Assembly (NCBI GenBank): GCA_945883615.1
Contig: CAMCYB010000034.1
Span: 1 to 18,911 of the forward strand
Reading direction: 5' to 3'
Origin: Bordetella parapertussis
Lineage (GTDB): Bacteria; Pseudomonadota; Gammaproteobacteria; Burkholderiales; Burkholderiaceae_B
Length of the DNA: 18,911 nucleotides
The position numbers and the translations under genes were made by a program. The notes beneath the pieces were generated by a model that saw nothing but the letters and a program-made list of their open reading frames with translations, ran no database searches and was not told where the DNA came from. The first letter of the stretch is position 1, and every line of letters begins with the position of its first letter. Shown piece after piece: positions 8,421 through 16,006 of this stretch.

Positions 8421-8666
8421 GGCTTTTAAAATTTAAGGCAGACCAAGACAAAGGCTGAGACAAGGGCTGATATTAAATACTGAGTCGTAAATTAACTGTT
8501 TTAATACGCAACCTAGCCTTTTGGGCTATGTAATAAAGTGCTCGAAATAGAAAACGGCTTTAAAATCTTAAGCTTTAGCATCATCAGTCGATTATTTTTA
8601 AAAATCTTGCTCATGCTTGGTTACACCTAAATTTAATATTATTCAAAAAATCTTAAAGGTTTTTAA

Positions 8667-9629
8667 ATGAAAAACGGCTTAAACCGCAGACTCACCCGTA
8701 CTATTTTAGTCGTCGGGTTACTGTTTTCTGGGTGGGGCACGGTTGCTTTTGCTGCACCCGCACAAAAGTTGGCCGTTCAGGTAACGAACGATAGTGAATC
8801 GGTCTTGTGTGCAGAAAAAGATAACGTCGCTTTGACGTTTAGCTCACCCCAAGTTCAATCATTTGAGGTGCAGGCAACACACCCACCCTTTATTGGCTTA
8901 ATTACTCACGACCAAGATGCGCCTGATTTCACCTCTTGCGACATGACCGCAGACCCCGTTTTTGGGGCAGATCACCCTAAGCGCGTAACGATTTTTGAAA
9001 GTGATGATTTATGGGTTGTTGGCTTTACGTTTAATTCATTCTGGCGCCCCAACACAGTTCCTATAAAGATCGGGGGTAAAACATTTGAAGGTTTGCATAT
9101 GTTGCAAGTTTGGGTGCGACATCAAGAAAGAGCGGAAGAAGTGTTGGTGTTGTACCCACCTGATGGGTATTGGCGAGCCCGTCCGTTAGCGTATCGCGAT
9201 ATGCGCTGGACAGCCTACGGCTCATCGTTTTTAGTCGGTCCCATTGAAACACTAGGCCGGCCGGTTGTGGTCTTGAACGATATAACCTTTGACCCTCAGT
9301 CGAAACGTTTTGATTTAAGTTTTAAACAAGGGGGAACAGGCAGTGTGACGATCAAAACGCTTGATCGCGATCGGCAGGTGCTTGATGTCACTTTAAAAAA
9401 TACACCCAAACAGTTACCGTTTGCCTCGTTTCGCTCAATGTACGTCACCCGTTCAAATGCTGATGTGGCTGACGTGGCTTGGCTTGAGTTAAATCAACCC
9501 GGTTGGCTAGAAGCCCCAATCATGAGTTTTAAGGGGGCTAATGTAACCGAGTTGTGGGCGGGTCGTAACAGTGCATCGCGTCATAACCTCAGCGCGCCAG
9601 ATATGATTTTTGGGCGCTTTAGTCAGTAG
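8667..9629 (+). CDS. Exported protein of unknown function
   Basis: I do not recognise this 320-residue protein. Residues 1-29 form a clear signal peptide: basic NRRLTR, a hydrophobic core, and AFA before APAQK. The mature protein is therefore about 291 residues and periplasmic. It is rich in beta-strand-like segments and aromatic residues, including several Trp in the middle and C-terminal parts. Two Cys near residues 48 and 91 could form a disulfide. No lipobox, metal-binding signature, catalytic triad or later membrane helix is obvious. AAAGG lies about 7 bases before the ATG. It is divergent from the cox operon and convergent with the flo operon, so it is probably a single-gene unit. A link to CO-type metabolism through a shared promoter region is possible but not shown. 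Confidence 0.75.
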   Translation: MKNGLNRRLTRTILVVGLLFSGWGTVAFAAPAQKLAVQVTNDSESVLCAEKDNVALTFSSPQVQSFEVQATHPPFIGLITHDQDAPDFTSCDMTADPVFGADHPKRVTIFESDDLWVVGFTFNSFWRPNTVPIKIGGKTFEGLHMLQVWVRHQERAEEVLVLYPPDGYWRARPLAYRDMRWTAYGSSFLVGPIETLGRPVVVLNDITFDPQSKRFDLSFKQGGTGSVTIKTLDRDRQVLDVTLKNTPKQLPFASFRSMYVTRSNADVADVAWLELNQPGWLEAPIMSFKGANVTELWAGRNSASRHNLSAPDMIFGRFSQ

Positions 9630-9631
9630 CA

Positions 9632-9646
9632 TTAATGGACCATTAA
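9632..9646. repeat. Perfect palindrome between convergent genes
   Basis: TTAATGG-A-CCATTAA starts three bases after the stop of the exported-protein gene and lies between it and the convergent flo operon end. As RNA it would form a 6-base-pair stem with a GAC loop. No T-run follows on either strand, so a strong intrinsic terminator is unlikely. It may be a weak terminator or a protein site. Confidence 0.4.
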
Positions 9647-9680
9647 AACTTGAAAGAATAAAACCTTAGGGATCTAAAAC

Positions 9681-10313
9681 TTAAGAGTTGTTTTTTTCAT
9701 TTGCTTTGCAGGGGCCTAAAATAGTCATCGCGATAATCGACTGATTTAAGGTTTGTGGGTTTTGTAAGTTGGGTATGTCGATTGGTTTACGACCATAGTG
9801 CGGTGTAAGCGACTGTAAAACGAGTCTCGGTTTAGATGTGGGTCGCTTAGGTATAGATTGACTTAAGCGTTCAACAGGTCTTCGTTCATACTTGGGCGGC
9901 CGTTCGTTTTGTTTAGCCTCAATGGGCTCAGGTACATTGCGACCCCAATCATTTGATTCAAGCAAATCAGGTAAGCCTTCGCCAGCCCTTCGAGTGGTTT
10001 GAATCGGCTGAGGTTGACCATTATTGTCTGGCGTCGGTAAGCCGGCAAGGGGTTCAAACGCGGCTTCACCTTCATCTTTGGGCGGTAAAGGTGGCAAATT
10101 TGATTGTTGTTTCATAGCGTTACGTATAATCATTCCTATAGAAATGATCACCGCTAAGATCACTGAAACCGCTAACGAAAAACCAAGAAACAAGTGTATA
10201 AAACCAGCCAACGCCACGACGATCAGTGGCGAAAAAGATAAACCTTTCTTTTTGGCGACCGCCCCGGTCGCCCCTAGAGATTGGTTTTTATTAAACGATT
10301 TAGGCAACATCAT
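9681..10313 (-). CDS. Small membrane protein linked to FloA/NfeD, function unknown
   Basis: This 210-residue protein has two predicted membrane helices close together (about 28-44 and 46-63) after a Lys-rich start. A long polar tail rich in Pro, Arg and Gln follows (70-185) and is probably disordered. The C-terminus ends with a short conserved-looking segment, [13 protein letters not shown]. From memory, small proteins with N-terminal helices and a C-terminal ILGPP-like motif recur near flotillin-like genes, so this end may be a functional contact site; I could not verify that. Its ATG overlaps the floA stop (ATGA, 10310-10313), so translation is coupled and the product is likely to work at the membrane with FloA. 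No enzymatic motif is visible. Confidence 0.75.
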   Translation of the reverse strand: MMLPKSFNKNQSLGATGAVAKKKGLSFSPLIVVALAGFIHLFLGFSLAVSVILAVIISIGMIIRNAMKQQSNLPPLPPKDEGEAAFEPLAGLPTPDNNGQPQPIQTTRRAGEGLPDLLESNDWGRNVPEPIEAKQNERPPKYERRPVERLSQSIPKRPTSKPRLVLQSLTPHYGRKPIDIPNLQNPQTLNQSIIAMTILGPCKANEKNNS

Positions 10314-11293
10314 GCGGCAGGTTTGCCATCGTTAGGCATAGACGTTTTGCCTGCAATGGTTTCACGCATGTCGGTATCTGACTTCATATTTTGCATGCGG
10401 TAGTAATCCATAATGCCTAAGTTGCCTTGTCTAAAGGCATCTGCCATCGCGCGCGGCACTTCAGCTTCAGCTTCAACCACCCGTGCCCGCATTTCTTGCT
10501 CAAGTGCCACAGCCATCGCTCGGCGTTCTTCTGCTTTGGCTTGAGCAATTTGTTTGTCAGCATTGGCTTGGTCAATTTGCAGTTTGGCACCAATGTTTTC
10601 ACCGACATCAACGTCTGCAATATCGATTGATAAAATTTCATAGGCTGTACCGGCATCTAAGCCTTTACTTAAAATATGCTTTGAAATATGGTCAGGGTTT
10701 TCAAGCACACTTTTGTGATTGGCAGCAGAGCCAATCGTACTCACCATACCTTCACCCACACGGGCGATGATTGTTTCTTCGCCGGCACCACCCACCAAAC
10801 GGTCAATATTGGTGCGAACGGTTACGCGCGAAACACAAACTAATTGAATACCATCTTTAGCCACAGCAACAATACGTGGTGTGGTAATGACTTTAGGCAA
10901 TACAGACATTTGAACGGCTTCAAGTACGTTGCGCCCCGCTAAGTCGATCGCCGAGGCGCGCTTAAAATCTAGTGGAATGTTGGCTTTGTCGGCAGAAATC
11001 ATGGCGTTGACCACCCGCACAACGTTACCGCCCGCCAGAAAATGTGCTTCAAGTTCGTTGAGGGTGATTTGCAAACCTGCTTTTGCGGCACTAATTCGTG
11101 CTGTAACAATGGTATGTGGCGGTACGCGGCGTAAACGCATGGCAATGAGGGTGGTTAAACCGACATAAGCACCTGAAGCCCATGCTGCAACCCATAGTGG
11201 AATGGGGACTAAATACAAAATAATGACAACGGCTATAAGAATGGGAATCAAAATGCCAAACGCACCAATTAGGGCGACAATAGATTCGATCAT
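10310..11293 (-). CDS. floA: Flotillin-like scaffold protein FloA (YqfA family)
   Basis: This 327-residue bacterial flotillin of the FloA/YqfA type has an N-terminal hydrophobic hairpin (about 5-30 and 33-52) ending at [20 protein letters not shown]-like domain follows ([13 protein letters not shown] to about 225, including [11 protein letters not shown]). An Ala/Glu-rich coiled-coil (about 230-290) contains the [28 protein letters not shown] segment typical of this family. Length is normal. FloA oligomerises on the inner face of the membrane and organises membrane domains and their protein cargo. It follows nfeD by 16 bases and overlaps the next gene by 4. The nfeD-floA pairing is a widespread arrangement, also found as Bacillus yqeZ-yqfA. 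A ribosome-binding site AAAGGA is present. Confidence 0.95.
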   Translation of the reverse strand: MIESIVALIGAFGILIPILIAVVIILYLVPIPLWVAAWASGAYVGLTTLIAMRLRRVPPHTIVTARISAAKAGLQITLNELEAHFLAGGNVVRVVNAMISADKANIPLDFKRASAIDLAGRNVLEAVQMSVLPKVITTPRIVAVAKDGIQLVCVSRVTVRTNIDRLVGGAGEETIIARVGEGMVSTIGSAANHKSVLENPDHISKHILSKGLDAGTAYEILSIDIADVDVGENIGAKLQIDQANADKQIAQAKAEERRAMAVALEQEMRARVVEAEAEVPRAMADAFRQGNLGIMDYYRMQNMKSDTDMRETIAGKTSMPNDGKPAA

Positions 11294-11309
11294 TTAGTAA
11301 GATTCCTTT

Positions 11310-12815
11310 TTAGGTATGAATAATGTCAACAACAACACGGTTGCCGTCAACGCGTACAACTTTAATAGGGGCGCCTGCTTCAATAAAATCGCCCTCAGAA
11401 ACAACATCAATGCGATGACCCTCAATTTCAGCAATACCAGCAGGTCTGAGCATTGAATGGGCTACACCTAACTTGTGTAAGAGCACGTGATCGCTAGAAG
11501 GTTCCGTTAAAAACCCAGATTGTCCATCAAGTTGAGTGTCGAGAACAAATGAACGACCAAATGGCATTTTGGGTAAAAATTTGAAAAACAAAAAGCTAAC
11601 CACGATGGCAAGGGCAAGTGAAAACCCCATTTGACCGACAGCGAAAAAAATCGTCTCAACGGTGGCGCCAGAACCAATCACGCTCATAACCAGCGCCGCA
11701 CCCAGTGTAACAATCCCTAATAAGCCGAAAAGACCAAAGCCGGGAATAACAAACACTTCAATCACTAAAAGAATGACACCCGTGAGAACAAGCAAAATTT
11801 CTTCAAGCCCAACCAGATCAACAATACTGTGGCCATATAAAAAGAGACCTAAGCACGTTAACCCGACTGCTCCCGGTATGCCAAACCCAGGGGTACGTAT
11901 TTCAAGAATAATGCCGAGCATCGCGAGCGAGACGAGCAAGGAACTCACTATGGGGTTTGTTAAAAAACGAACAATTTCTTCAGCCCAATTAACACTCGGT
12001 TGTTGAACTTGTGCATTGGCTAAGTTCAGCAAACCCAATAAAGCGTTAATAGAGGGGGCTTCGTAATTGGCAATGCCGACTTGTAAAGCTTCCTGTGTGG
12101 TGAGCGTTAAAAGTTTGCCCTTTTCAGATAACCCTTTAATTTCAATGTCGGTGTCTACCATTGCTTCAGCGATGATAGATGGTTTGCCGCGGGCTTGTGC
12201 TGTCGCGGCAAATTCTTTGCGAACGTAGGAAACTGTTTTTTCTGAAACAGGTTGGGTACTTTGCCCTGTTGAGCTCATTTGAACCGGAGTTGCGGCACCA
12301 ATCGTTGCACCAGGTGTCATGGCGATTTGAGTGGCCGCTAAACTGATTAATGCACCCGCTGAAATGGCGCGAGAGTCAATAAAGGCTATTGTTTTGAGTG
12401 GGCTTTTAAGCAAAGCATCACGAATCACAACGGCAGCATCAACACGACCGCCAAAGGTGTTGATTTGTAGAATGACGGCACTGGCCTGGGCGGCTTGGGC
12501 TTCTTTTAAAACACGCTCTACATAAGGGGCTAAGCCAAGGTCAATGGTGCCATCAATTTTGGCTACAAACACAATTGGGGTCGAGGGTTGCGATAGTTGA
12601 GCGTAACTAACTGAAGCGCCTAGGGTTAAGCACAACAGCATGCAAAACAAACTGACAAAACGTAAAGTAGTGCGATAAACAGAAGAAGACAAACGAGCAA
12701 ATTGAGTTGTTAATGAATCGATTGCCAACAATTTTGACTTAAACGACTTAAACGACTTAAACGACTTAAACAACTTAAATCTTAGTGGTTCAACTGTCAA
12801 TGTTTTAATGTCCAT
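11310..12815 (-). CDS. NfeD-family membrane-bound ClpP-class serine protease
   Basis: This 501-residue protein is a long NfeD (YqeZ type). After a hydrophobic segment ending SYAQ (about 53-73), a ClpP-like domain runs from about 80 to 265. The predicted nucleophile is Ser152 (RAISAGALIS), with the oxyanion-loop Gly pair in TFGGRVDAA (120-128). Lys193 lies 41 residues after the Ser, the spacing of the Ser-Lys dyad known from the archaeal 1510-N protease. Four or so membrane helices follow (about 288-415), with an NfeD OB-fold at the C-terminus. The ATG overlaps yaeQ by 19 bases and has AGGTG seven bases upstream, which supports this start. The price is an unusual N-terminus of about 50 residues before the hydrophobic segment, including an FKSFKSFKSF repeat encoded by the tandem repeat at 12736-12780. 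It probably partners FloA. Confidence 0.92.
   Translation of the reverse strand: MDIKTLTVEPLRFKLFKSFKSFKSFKSKLLAIDSLTTQFARLSSSVYRTTLRFVSLFCMLLCLTLGASVSYAQLSQPSTPIVFVAKIDGTIDLGLAPYVERVLKEAQAAQASAVILQINTFGGRVDAAVVIRDALLKSPLKTIAFIDSRAISAGALISLAATQIAMTPGATIGAATPVQMSSTGQSTQPVSEKTVSYVRKEFAATAQARGKPSIIAEAMVDTDIEIKGLSEKGKLLTLTTQEALQVGIANYEAPSINALLGLLNLANAQVQQPSVNWAEEIVRFLTNPIVSSLLVSLAMLGIILEIRTPGFGIPGAVGLTCLGLFLYGHSIVDLVGLEEILLVLTGVILLVIEVFVIPGFGLFGLLGIVTLGAALVMSVIGSGATVETIFFAVGQMGFSLALAIVVSFLFFKFLPKMPFGRSFVLDTQLDGQSGFLTEPSSDHVLLHKLGVAHSMLRPAGIAEIEGHRIDVVSEGDFIEAGAPIKVVRVDGNRVVVDIIHT
12736..12780 (-). repeat. Tandem 9-bp repeat, five units, inside the 5' end of nfeD
   Basis: There are four exact copies of GACTTAAAC (12736-12771) and one degenerate copy, AACTTAAAT (12772-12780). 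The 9-base unit keeps the frame and encodes repeated Phe-Lys-Ser before the hydrophobic segment of NfeD. Copy number could change by slippage without breaking the protein. Confidence 0.95.
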
Positions 12816-13342
12816 GATTCCACACCTATTGTGAAAGTTTGATCGTCAGCAATGACAGTCAGGGTTGAATCTTCGATTGTGACGTGCACAACCATATTTC
12901 GATTCACGGCTTTGGCTAAACTTTTGGTTTGAGCAGGGTCGAAACTAAAAACTTCAAATTTGTTTGACCGCGCAAGCGTTAATCGCATACTTTCCCACCA
13001 TATACGACTTGCAGCCCCGCCGAAGCAATACACCTTAACTTGGTCAGACTTACCCGCCCCTTTAAGTAAACGTTTATCGTCGGGCTGACCTACCTCAACC
13101 CAGCACTTTATTGCACCCGTGAGATCTTTCTGCCATAAATCAGGCTCTTCAGCATCACTAATACCCTTAGTAAAATTTAAGTCTTCATGAGCATTCAGTG
13201 CAAAGGCTAAAACCCGAACCATCATGCGTTCATCGGTTTCTGAGGGGTGACGCGCCACAGTGAGCGGGTAAGTGGCATAGTGTTGACGATTCATGTCAGC
13301 GACGTTTAATTCGATTTTATAAATGGTGGCACGAAGCGCCAT
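12797..13342 (-). CDS. yaeQ: YaeQ family protein
   Basis: This 181-residue YaeQ family member is recognised from MALRATIYK at the start, LTVARHPSETDERMMVRVLAFAL in the middle (written here as adjoining motifs HPSETDERMM and VRVLAFAL), and EEPDLWQKDLTG, WVEVGQPDDKR and VYCFGG. The length matches the family exactly. YaeQ proteins have a fold related to PD-(D/E)XK nucleases. The E. coli protein was noted for suppressing loss of the RfaH transcription elongation factor, but its molecular role is unsettled. It is the first gene of the yaeQ-nfeD-floA run, and its stop codon lies 19 bases inside nfeD, so the two are translationally linked. The combination of a possible nucleic-acid enzyme with membrane-scaffold genes may be only a transcriptional convenience. 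Confidence 0.93.
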   Translation of the reverse strand: MALRATIYKIELNVADMNRQHYATYPLTVARHPSETDERMMVRVLAFALNAHEDLNFTKGISDAEEPDLWQKDLTGAIKCWVEVGQPDDKRLLKGAGKSDQVKVYCFGGAASRIWWESMRLTLARSNKFEVFSFDPAQTKSLAKAVNRNMVVHVTIEDSTLTVIADDQTFTIGVESWTLKH

Positions 13343-13442
13343 AGCGGTTTGGCTTTTAAAAAGAGTGTTATGAAAAAATTCCCTTTATAGATTGGGTCAT
13401 TTAACGCAAAAGCTTCTGAGAGGCGGTACGCTAACATATGAG

Positions 13443-13457
13443 TTAGGTTAGACCTAA
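13443..13457. promoter_or_regulatory. Perfect palindromic operator candidate TTAGGT-TAG-ACCTAA
   Basis: This 15-base palindrome lies in the 164-base divergent gap, 50 bases upstream of the CMD-family gene start. Its inner 13 bases also satisfy the T-N11-A pattern of LysR-type sites. A related AGGTCTA...TAACC string occurs at 688-702, upstream of the broken binding-protein gene. It is a plausible site for a regulator of the catabolic genes, but no regulator gene is in the window. Confidence 0.5.
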
Positions 13458-13506
13458 TTGCGAGTGTAGCGTGCAGTATATTGTTTAAATACTTAGGGGT
13501 TTATAA

Positions 13507-13938
13507 ATGAGTCATTCAGGTGCGAGCAAAATGGATGAAAACCCAGCTTACCTGGCCGGTTTAGCTGTGCGAAAAAAAGTAATGGGTGAAGAGTATGTGA
13601 ATCAATCTATTGAAAACGCCGATGACTTTATGCGGCCATTACAGCAGTTTTTAGCTGAACATGCATGGGGGGCGGTCTGGGTGCGTGAGGGGTTGACGCT
13701 TAAAACGCGAAGCATGTTGAATTTAGCCATGTTGGCAGCAATTAATCGCCCGCACGAGTTGAAACTTCACATTCAGGGCGCCATAAATAATGGTGTCACC
13801 CAAGAAGAAATGTGCGAGATCTTTTTGCAATGTGGGGTCTATTGTGGTGTACCCGCAGCACTCGAGGCATTCAAAATCGCACAACAAGTTTTTAAAGAGC
13901 AACCAAAAGAGCAACCAAAAGAGCAACCAAAAGAGTAA
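13507..13938 (+). CDS. Carboxymuconolactone decarboxylase family protein
   Basis: This 143-residue protein is close to 4-carboxymuconolactone decarboxylases of the PcaC type. The core shows TLKTRSMLNLAMLAA, RPHELKLHIQGAINNGVT (81-98) and EEMCEIFLQCGVYCGVPAALEAF. It lacks the CxxC of AhpD-type peroxidase relatives. The N-terminal MGEEYVNQSIENADDF segment also fits PcaC-like proteins. The family includes ring-lactone decarboxylases and proteins of unknown activity, so the substrate here is open. The C-terminus carries three EQPK units encoded by a 12-base tandem repeat (13897-13944) and is longer than usual. A gap of 110 bases separates it from the acyl-CoA dehydrogenase gene on the same strand, so it may be the first gene of that operon. 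No protocatechuate-pathway gene is nearby. Confidence 0.85.
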   Translation: MSHSGASKMDENPAYLAGLAVRKKVMGEEYVNQSIENADDFMRPLQQFLAEHAWGAVWVREGLTLKTRSMLNLAMLAAINRPHELKLHIQGAINNGVTQEEMCEIFLQCGVYCGVPAALEAFKIAQQVFKEQPKEQPKEQPKE

Positions 13939-13944
13939 TCAAAA
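13897..13944 (+). repeat. 12-bp tandem repeat ending the CMD-family gene
   Basis: Three exact copies of GAGCAACCAAAA are followed by a fourth copy, GAGTAATCAAAA. In the fourth, two C-to-T changes turn CAA into the stop codon TAA and CCA into TCA. The repeat stays in frame and encodes the Glu-Gln-Pro-Lys tail. Confidence 0.95.
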
Positions 13945-14048
13945 GATCGCATCAAAGAATAATAAGTCATGGGGTTCGCTGGCACCCTTTAGCAAACCTC
14001 GATTACTTGGTCTGATATCGTTTAGGCCATGAACCGGAAAACTATTCA

Positions 14049-15227
14049 ATGAACTTCGAACTCACCGCGACACAGCAAACGCTTCAAGCGCGCACACGTG
14101 CATTTATTGCTGAGCATGTTATTCCCCTTGAAAACGACCCTCGATTAGGCCCCCATGGCCCTGAAGAGTCGTTACGTCAACAGCTCGTTGGTTTGGCCCG
14201 CGAGGCGGGTTTATTGACCCCTCACGCTTCTAAAGAGCTGGGTGGTTTGGGTTTAAGTCATGTCGATAAAGCGATTGTGTTTGAAGAGGCGGGTTATTCA
14301 AGGCTTGGCCCGACCGCGCTCAACATACATGCGCCTGACGAGGGAAATATTCACTTAATGGAAGTGGTGGCGAATGCCGCTCAAAAGGCTCGCTGGCTCG
14401 TGCCGCAAGTGCAAGGTTTAACGCGCTCATGTTTTGCTATGACAGAACCTGCCCCCGGTGCCGGTGCAGACCCATCAATGCTTAAAACGCTCGCGGTACG
14501 TGATGGCAACGACTTTGTTATTACCGGTGAAAAGTGGTTTATTACAGGTGCCTACGGTGCCACGTATGTCATCATTATGGCGGTTATGGAAGATGGTACG
14601 GCCACCATGTTTTTATCTGATATGTCAGCGCCTGGTATAGAGTTGGTTCGCCATATGAACTCAATGGACACCTGCTTCACAGGGGGGCACGCGGTCATGC
14701 GCTTCAATCAATTGCGGGTGCCTGCAGAGCACGTTTTGGGTGAAGTGGGTAAGGGTTTTAAGTACGCTCAAATACGTCTTGCCCCGGCACGGTTAACGCA
14801 TTGCATGCGTTGGTTAGGGCAAGCGCGACGTGCAAATGATGTGGCCACAGCCTATGCTGCAACACGCCATGCCTTTGGCCAAACACTTGGCCAACATGAA
14901 GGTGTTGGGTTTATGTTGGCTGACAATGAAATTGATATGCAAACATCTCGTTTACATATATGGCACACCGCATGGTTACTTGATCAGGGGCAAACCTGTA
15001 ATTTTGAGTCAAGCCGTGCCAAAGTGGTGTGCTCTGAAGCCGAATGGCGTGTAGTTGACCGTTGTGCGCAAATACTCGGTGGTCAAGGCGTTACGGGTGA
15101 AACTGAAGTGATGCGTATCTTTATGGATATGCGATCGTTCAGAGTTTACGATGGCCCCAGCGAAGTTCACCGTTGGAGCATGGCGCGCAAGCTACTAAAA
15201 GCGGCCACGCCTCAGGTTCCAAAATGA
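14049..15227 (+). CDS. Acyl-CoA dehydrogenase, ACAD10/11-like
   Basis: This 392-residue FAD-dependent acyl-CoA dehydrogenase is full length. The flavin-binding segment is CFAMTEPAPGAGADPSML and the middle beta domain shows GEKWFITGA. The C-terminal helical domain includes ILGGQGVTGETEVMRIF, then RVYDGPSEVH. In this last motif Asp368 stands near where medium-chain enzymes have the catalytic Glu of YEG; the DGPsEVH form is the one usual in ACAD10/11-type proteins. Those enzymes process 4-hydroxyacyl-CoA that a linked kinase has phosphorylated. The kinase is separate here and encoded two genes downstream (16003-17043). The stop overlaps the next ATG by ATGA. In Pseudomonas the levulinate gene lvaC is the comparable member. 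A plain acyl-CoA dehydrogenase role remains possible. Confidence 0.9.
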   Translation: MNFELTATQQTLQARTRAFIAEHVIPLENDPRLGPHGPEESLRQQLVGLAREAGLLTPHASKELGGLGLSHVDKAIVFEEAGYSRLGPTALNIHAPDEGNIHLMEVVANAAQKARWLVPQVQGLTRSCFAMTEPAPGAGADPSMLKTLAVRDGNDFVITGEKWFITGAYGATYVIIMAVMEDGTATMFLSDMSAPGIELVRHMNSMDTCFTGGHAVMRFNQLRVPAEHVLGEVGKGFKYAQIRLAPARLTHCMRWLGQARRANDVATAYAATRHAFGQTLGQHEGVGFMLADNEIDMQTSRLHIWHTAWLLDQGQTCNFESSRAKVVCSEAEWRVVDRCAQILGGQGVTGETEVMRIFMDMRSFRVYDGPSEVHRWSMARKLLKAATPQVPK

Positions 15228-16006
15228 ATCAAAAGAAACTAATTGATTGTTTCAGCCTTGAAGGCCAAGTTGCATTGGTTACGGGGGCATCAAGCGGCTT
15301 AGGCGCGCACTTTGCCACTGTTTTAGCTGAGGCCGGCGCGCGCGTAGTTGTTTCGGCTCGACGCAATGATCGTATTCATCAACTGGTTGAAAATATTAAG
15401 GCAAAAGGTCAACAGGCTGCGGCCGTCACAATTGATGTCACCGATGTTCAAAGTATTACGGAATGTTTTGAGCAAGCAACACAGGTGTTTGGTGTTCCAA
15501 ATATTGTGGTGAACAATGCAGGTGTAACAGTCACCAAAGCCGCTATTGATCAAACGGTTCAAGATTGGAATCAAGTGATTGACACCAATTTAAAGGGCTG
15601 TTGGTTGGTTGCAACCGAGGCGGCAAGACGTTTAATTGCCGCACAAAAATCAGGTTGCGTCATCAATATTGCTTCAATCTTAGGTGAGCGTGTGGCAGCC
15701 AGTGTGGGCCCATATGCCATCTCAAAAGCAGGTGTCATACAAGCCACTAAAGTGATGGCACTCGAGTGGGCGCGTTATGGCATTCGCGTCAATGCCTTAT
15801 TGCCCGGTTACATACGCACCGAGTTAAACAGTGAATTTTTAGACAGCCCATTAGGTCTGAAGTTACAAAAAAAAATTCCTAGCCAGCAGTTTGGTGACGT
15901 GCTAGATTTGTCAGGGCCTTTGTTGCTGCTGGCATCAGAGGCGGGGTCTGCGATGTCAGGTTCAACCTTGGAAGTTGATCGTAGCCATTTGGTGAGTAGC
16001 TTATGA
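15224..16006 (+). CDS. Short-chain dehydrogenase/reductase
   Basis: This 260-residue classical SDR has the cofactor motif TGASSGLG (20-27), NNAG (97-100), and a catalytic Ser151, Tyr164 and Lys168 (YAISK). The PGYIRTEL segment follows the active site. Arg46-Arg47 after the second strand (SARRNDR) favour NADP(H). The frame is open further upstream to 15173, but the ATG at 15224 is chosen: it overlaps the preceding stop by ATGA and gives the normal SDR start, with about 18 residues before the glycine-rich motif. The end again overlaps the next gene by ATGA. In the Lva pathway, LvaD is an SDR acting on a hydroxyacyl-CoA intermediate after the kinase/ACAD pair. That role is plausible here, but SDR substrates cannot be told from sequence. 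Confidence 0.92.
   Translation: MNQKKLIDCFSLEGQVALVTGASSGLGAHFATVLAEAGARVVVSARRNDRIHQLVENIKAKGQQAAAVTIDVTDVQSITECFEQATQVFGVPNIVVNNAGVTVTKAAIDQTVQDWNQVIDTNLKGCWLVATEAARRLIAAQKSGCVINIASILGERVAASVGPYAISKAGVIQATKVMALEWARYGIRVNALLPGYIRTELNSEFLDSPLGLKLQKKIPSQQFGDVLDLSGPLLLLASEAGSAMSGSTLEVDRSHLVSSL

Larger units (their letters stand above)
8322..8666. other. Divergent intergenic region between coxS and the exported protein gene
   Basis: This 345-base AT-rich gap separates two divergent genes. It holds the predicted cox promoter (8362-8390) and the dyad at 8399-8420. A small stem TAGCC/GGCTA (8514-8528) has no T-run. The 10-mer AAAACGGCTT occurs at 8551-8560 and again at 8671-8680, just inside the downstream gene. 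I could not pick a convincing promoter for the plus-strand gene, and I see no small ORF with a ribosome-binding site. Confidence 0.6.

Noticed and set aside
8551..8680. 10-base direct repeat AAAACGGCTT, 120 bases apart, at the start of the exported-protein gene
   Set aside because: Too short to exclude chance in an AT-rich region, and no flanking symmetry or further copies were seen.
10310..11293. Other open frames within floA on both strands (for example 10417-10656 and 10483-10770)
   Set aside because: They are shadows of the flotillin gene. Its strong family match and coupled neighbours settle the reading frame.
15173..15223. Upstream extension of the SDR gene to an ATG at 15173
   Set aside because: It adds 17 residues inside the acyl-CoA dehydrogenase gene. 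The ATG at 15224 has the ATGA overlap and gives the normal family start.
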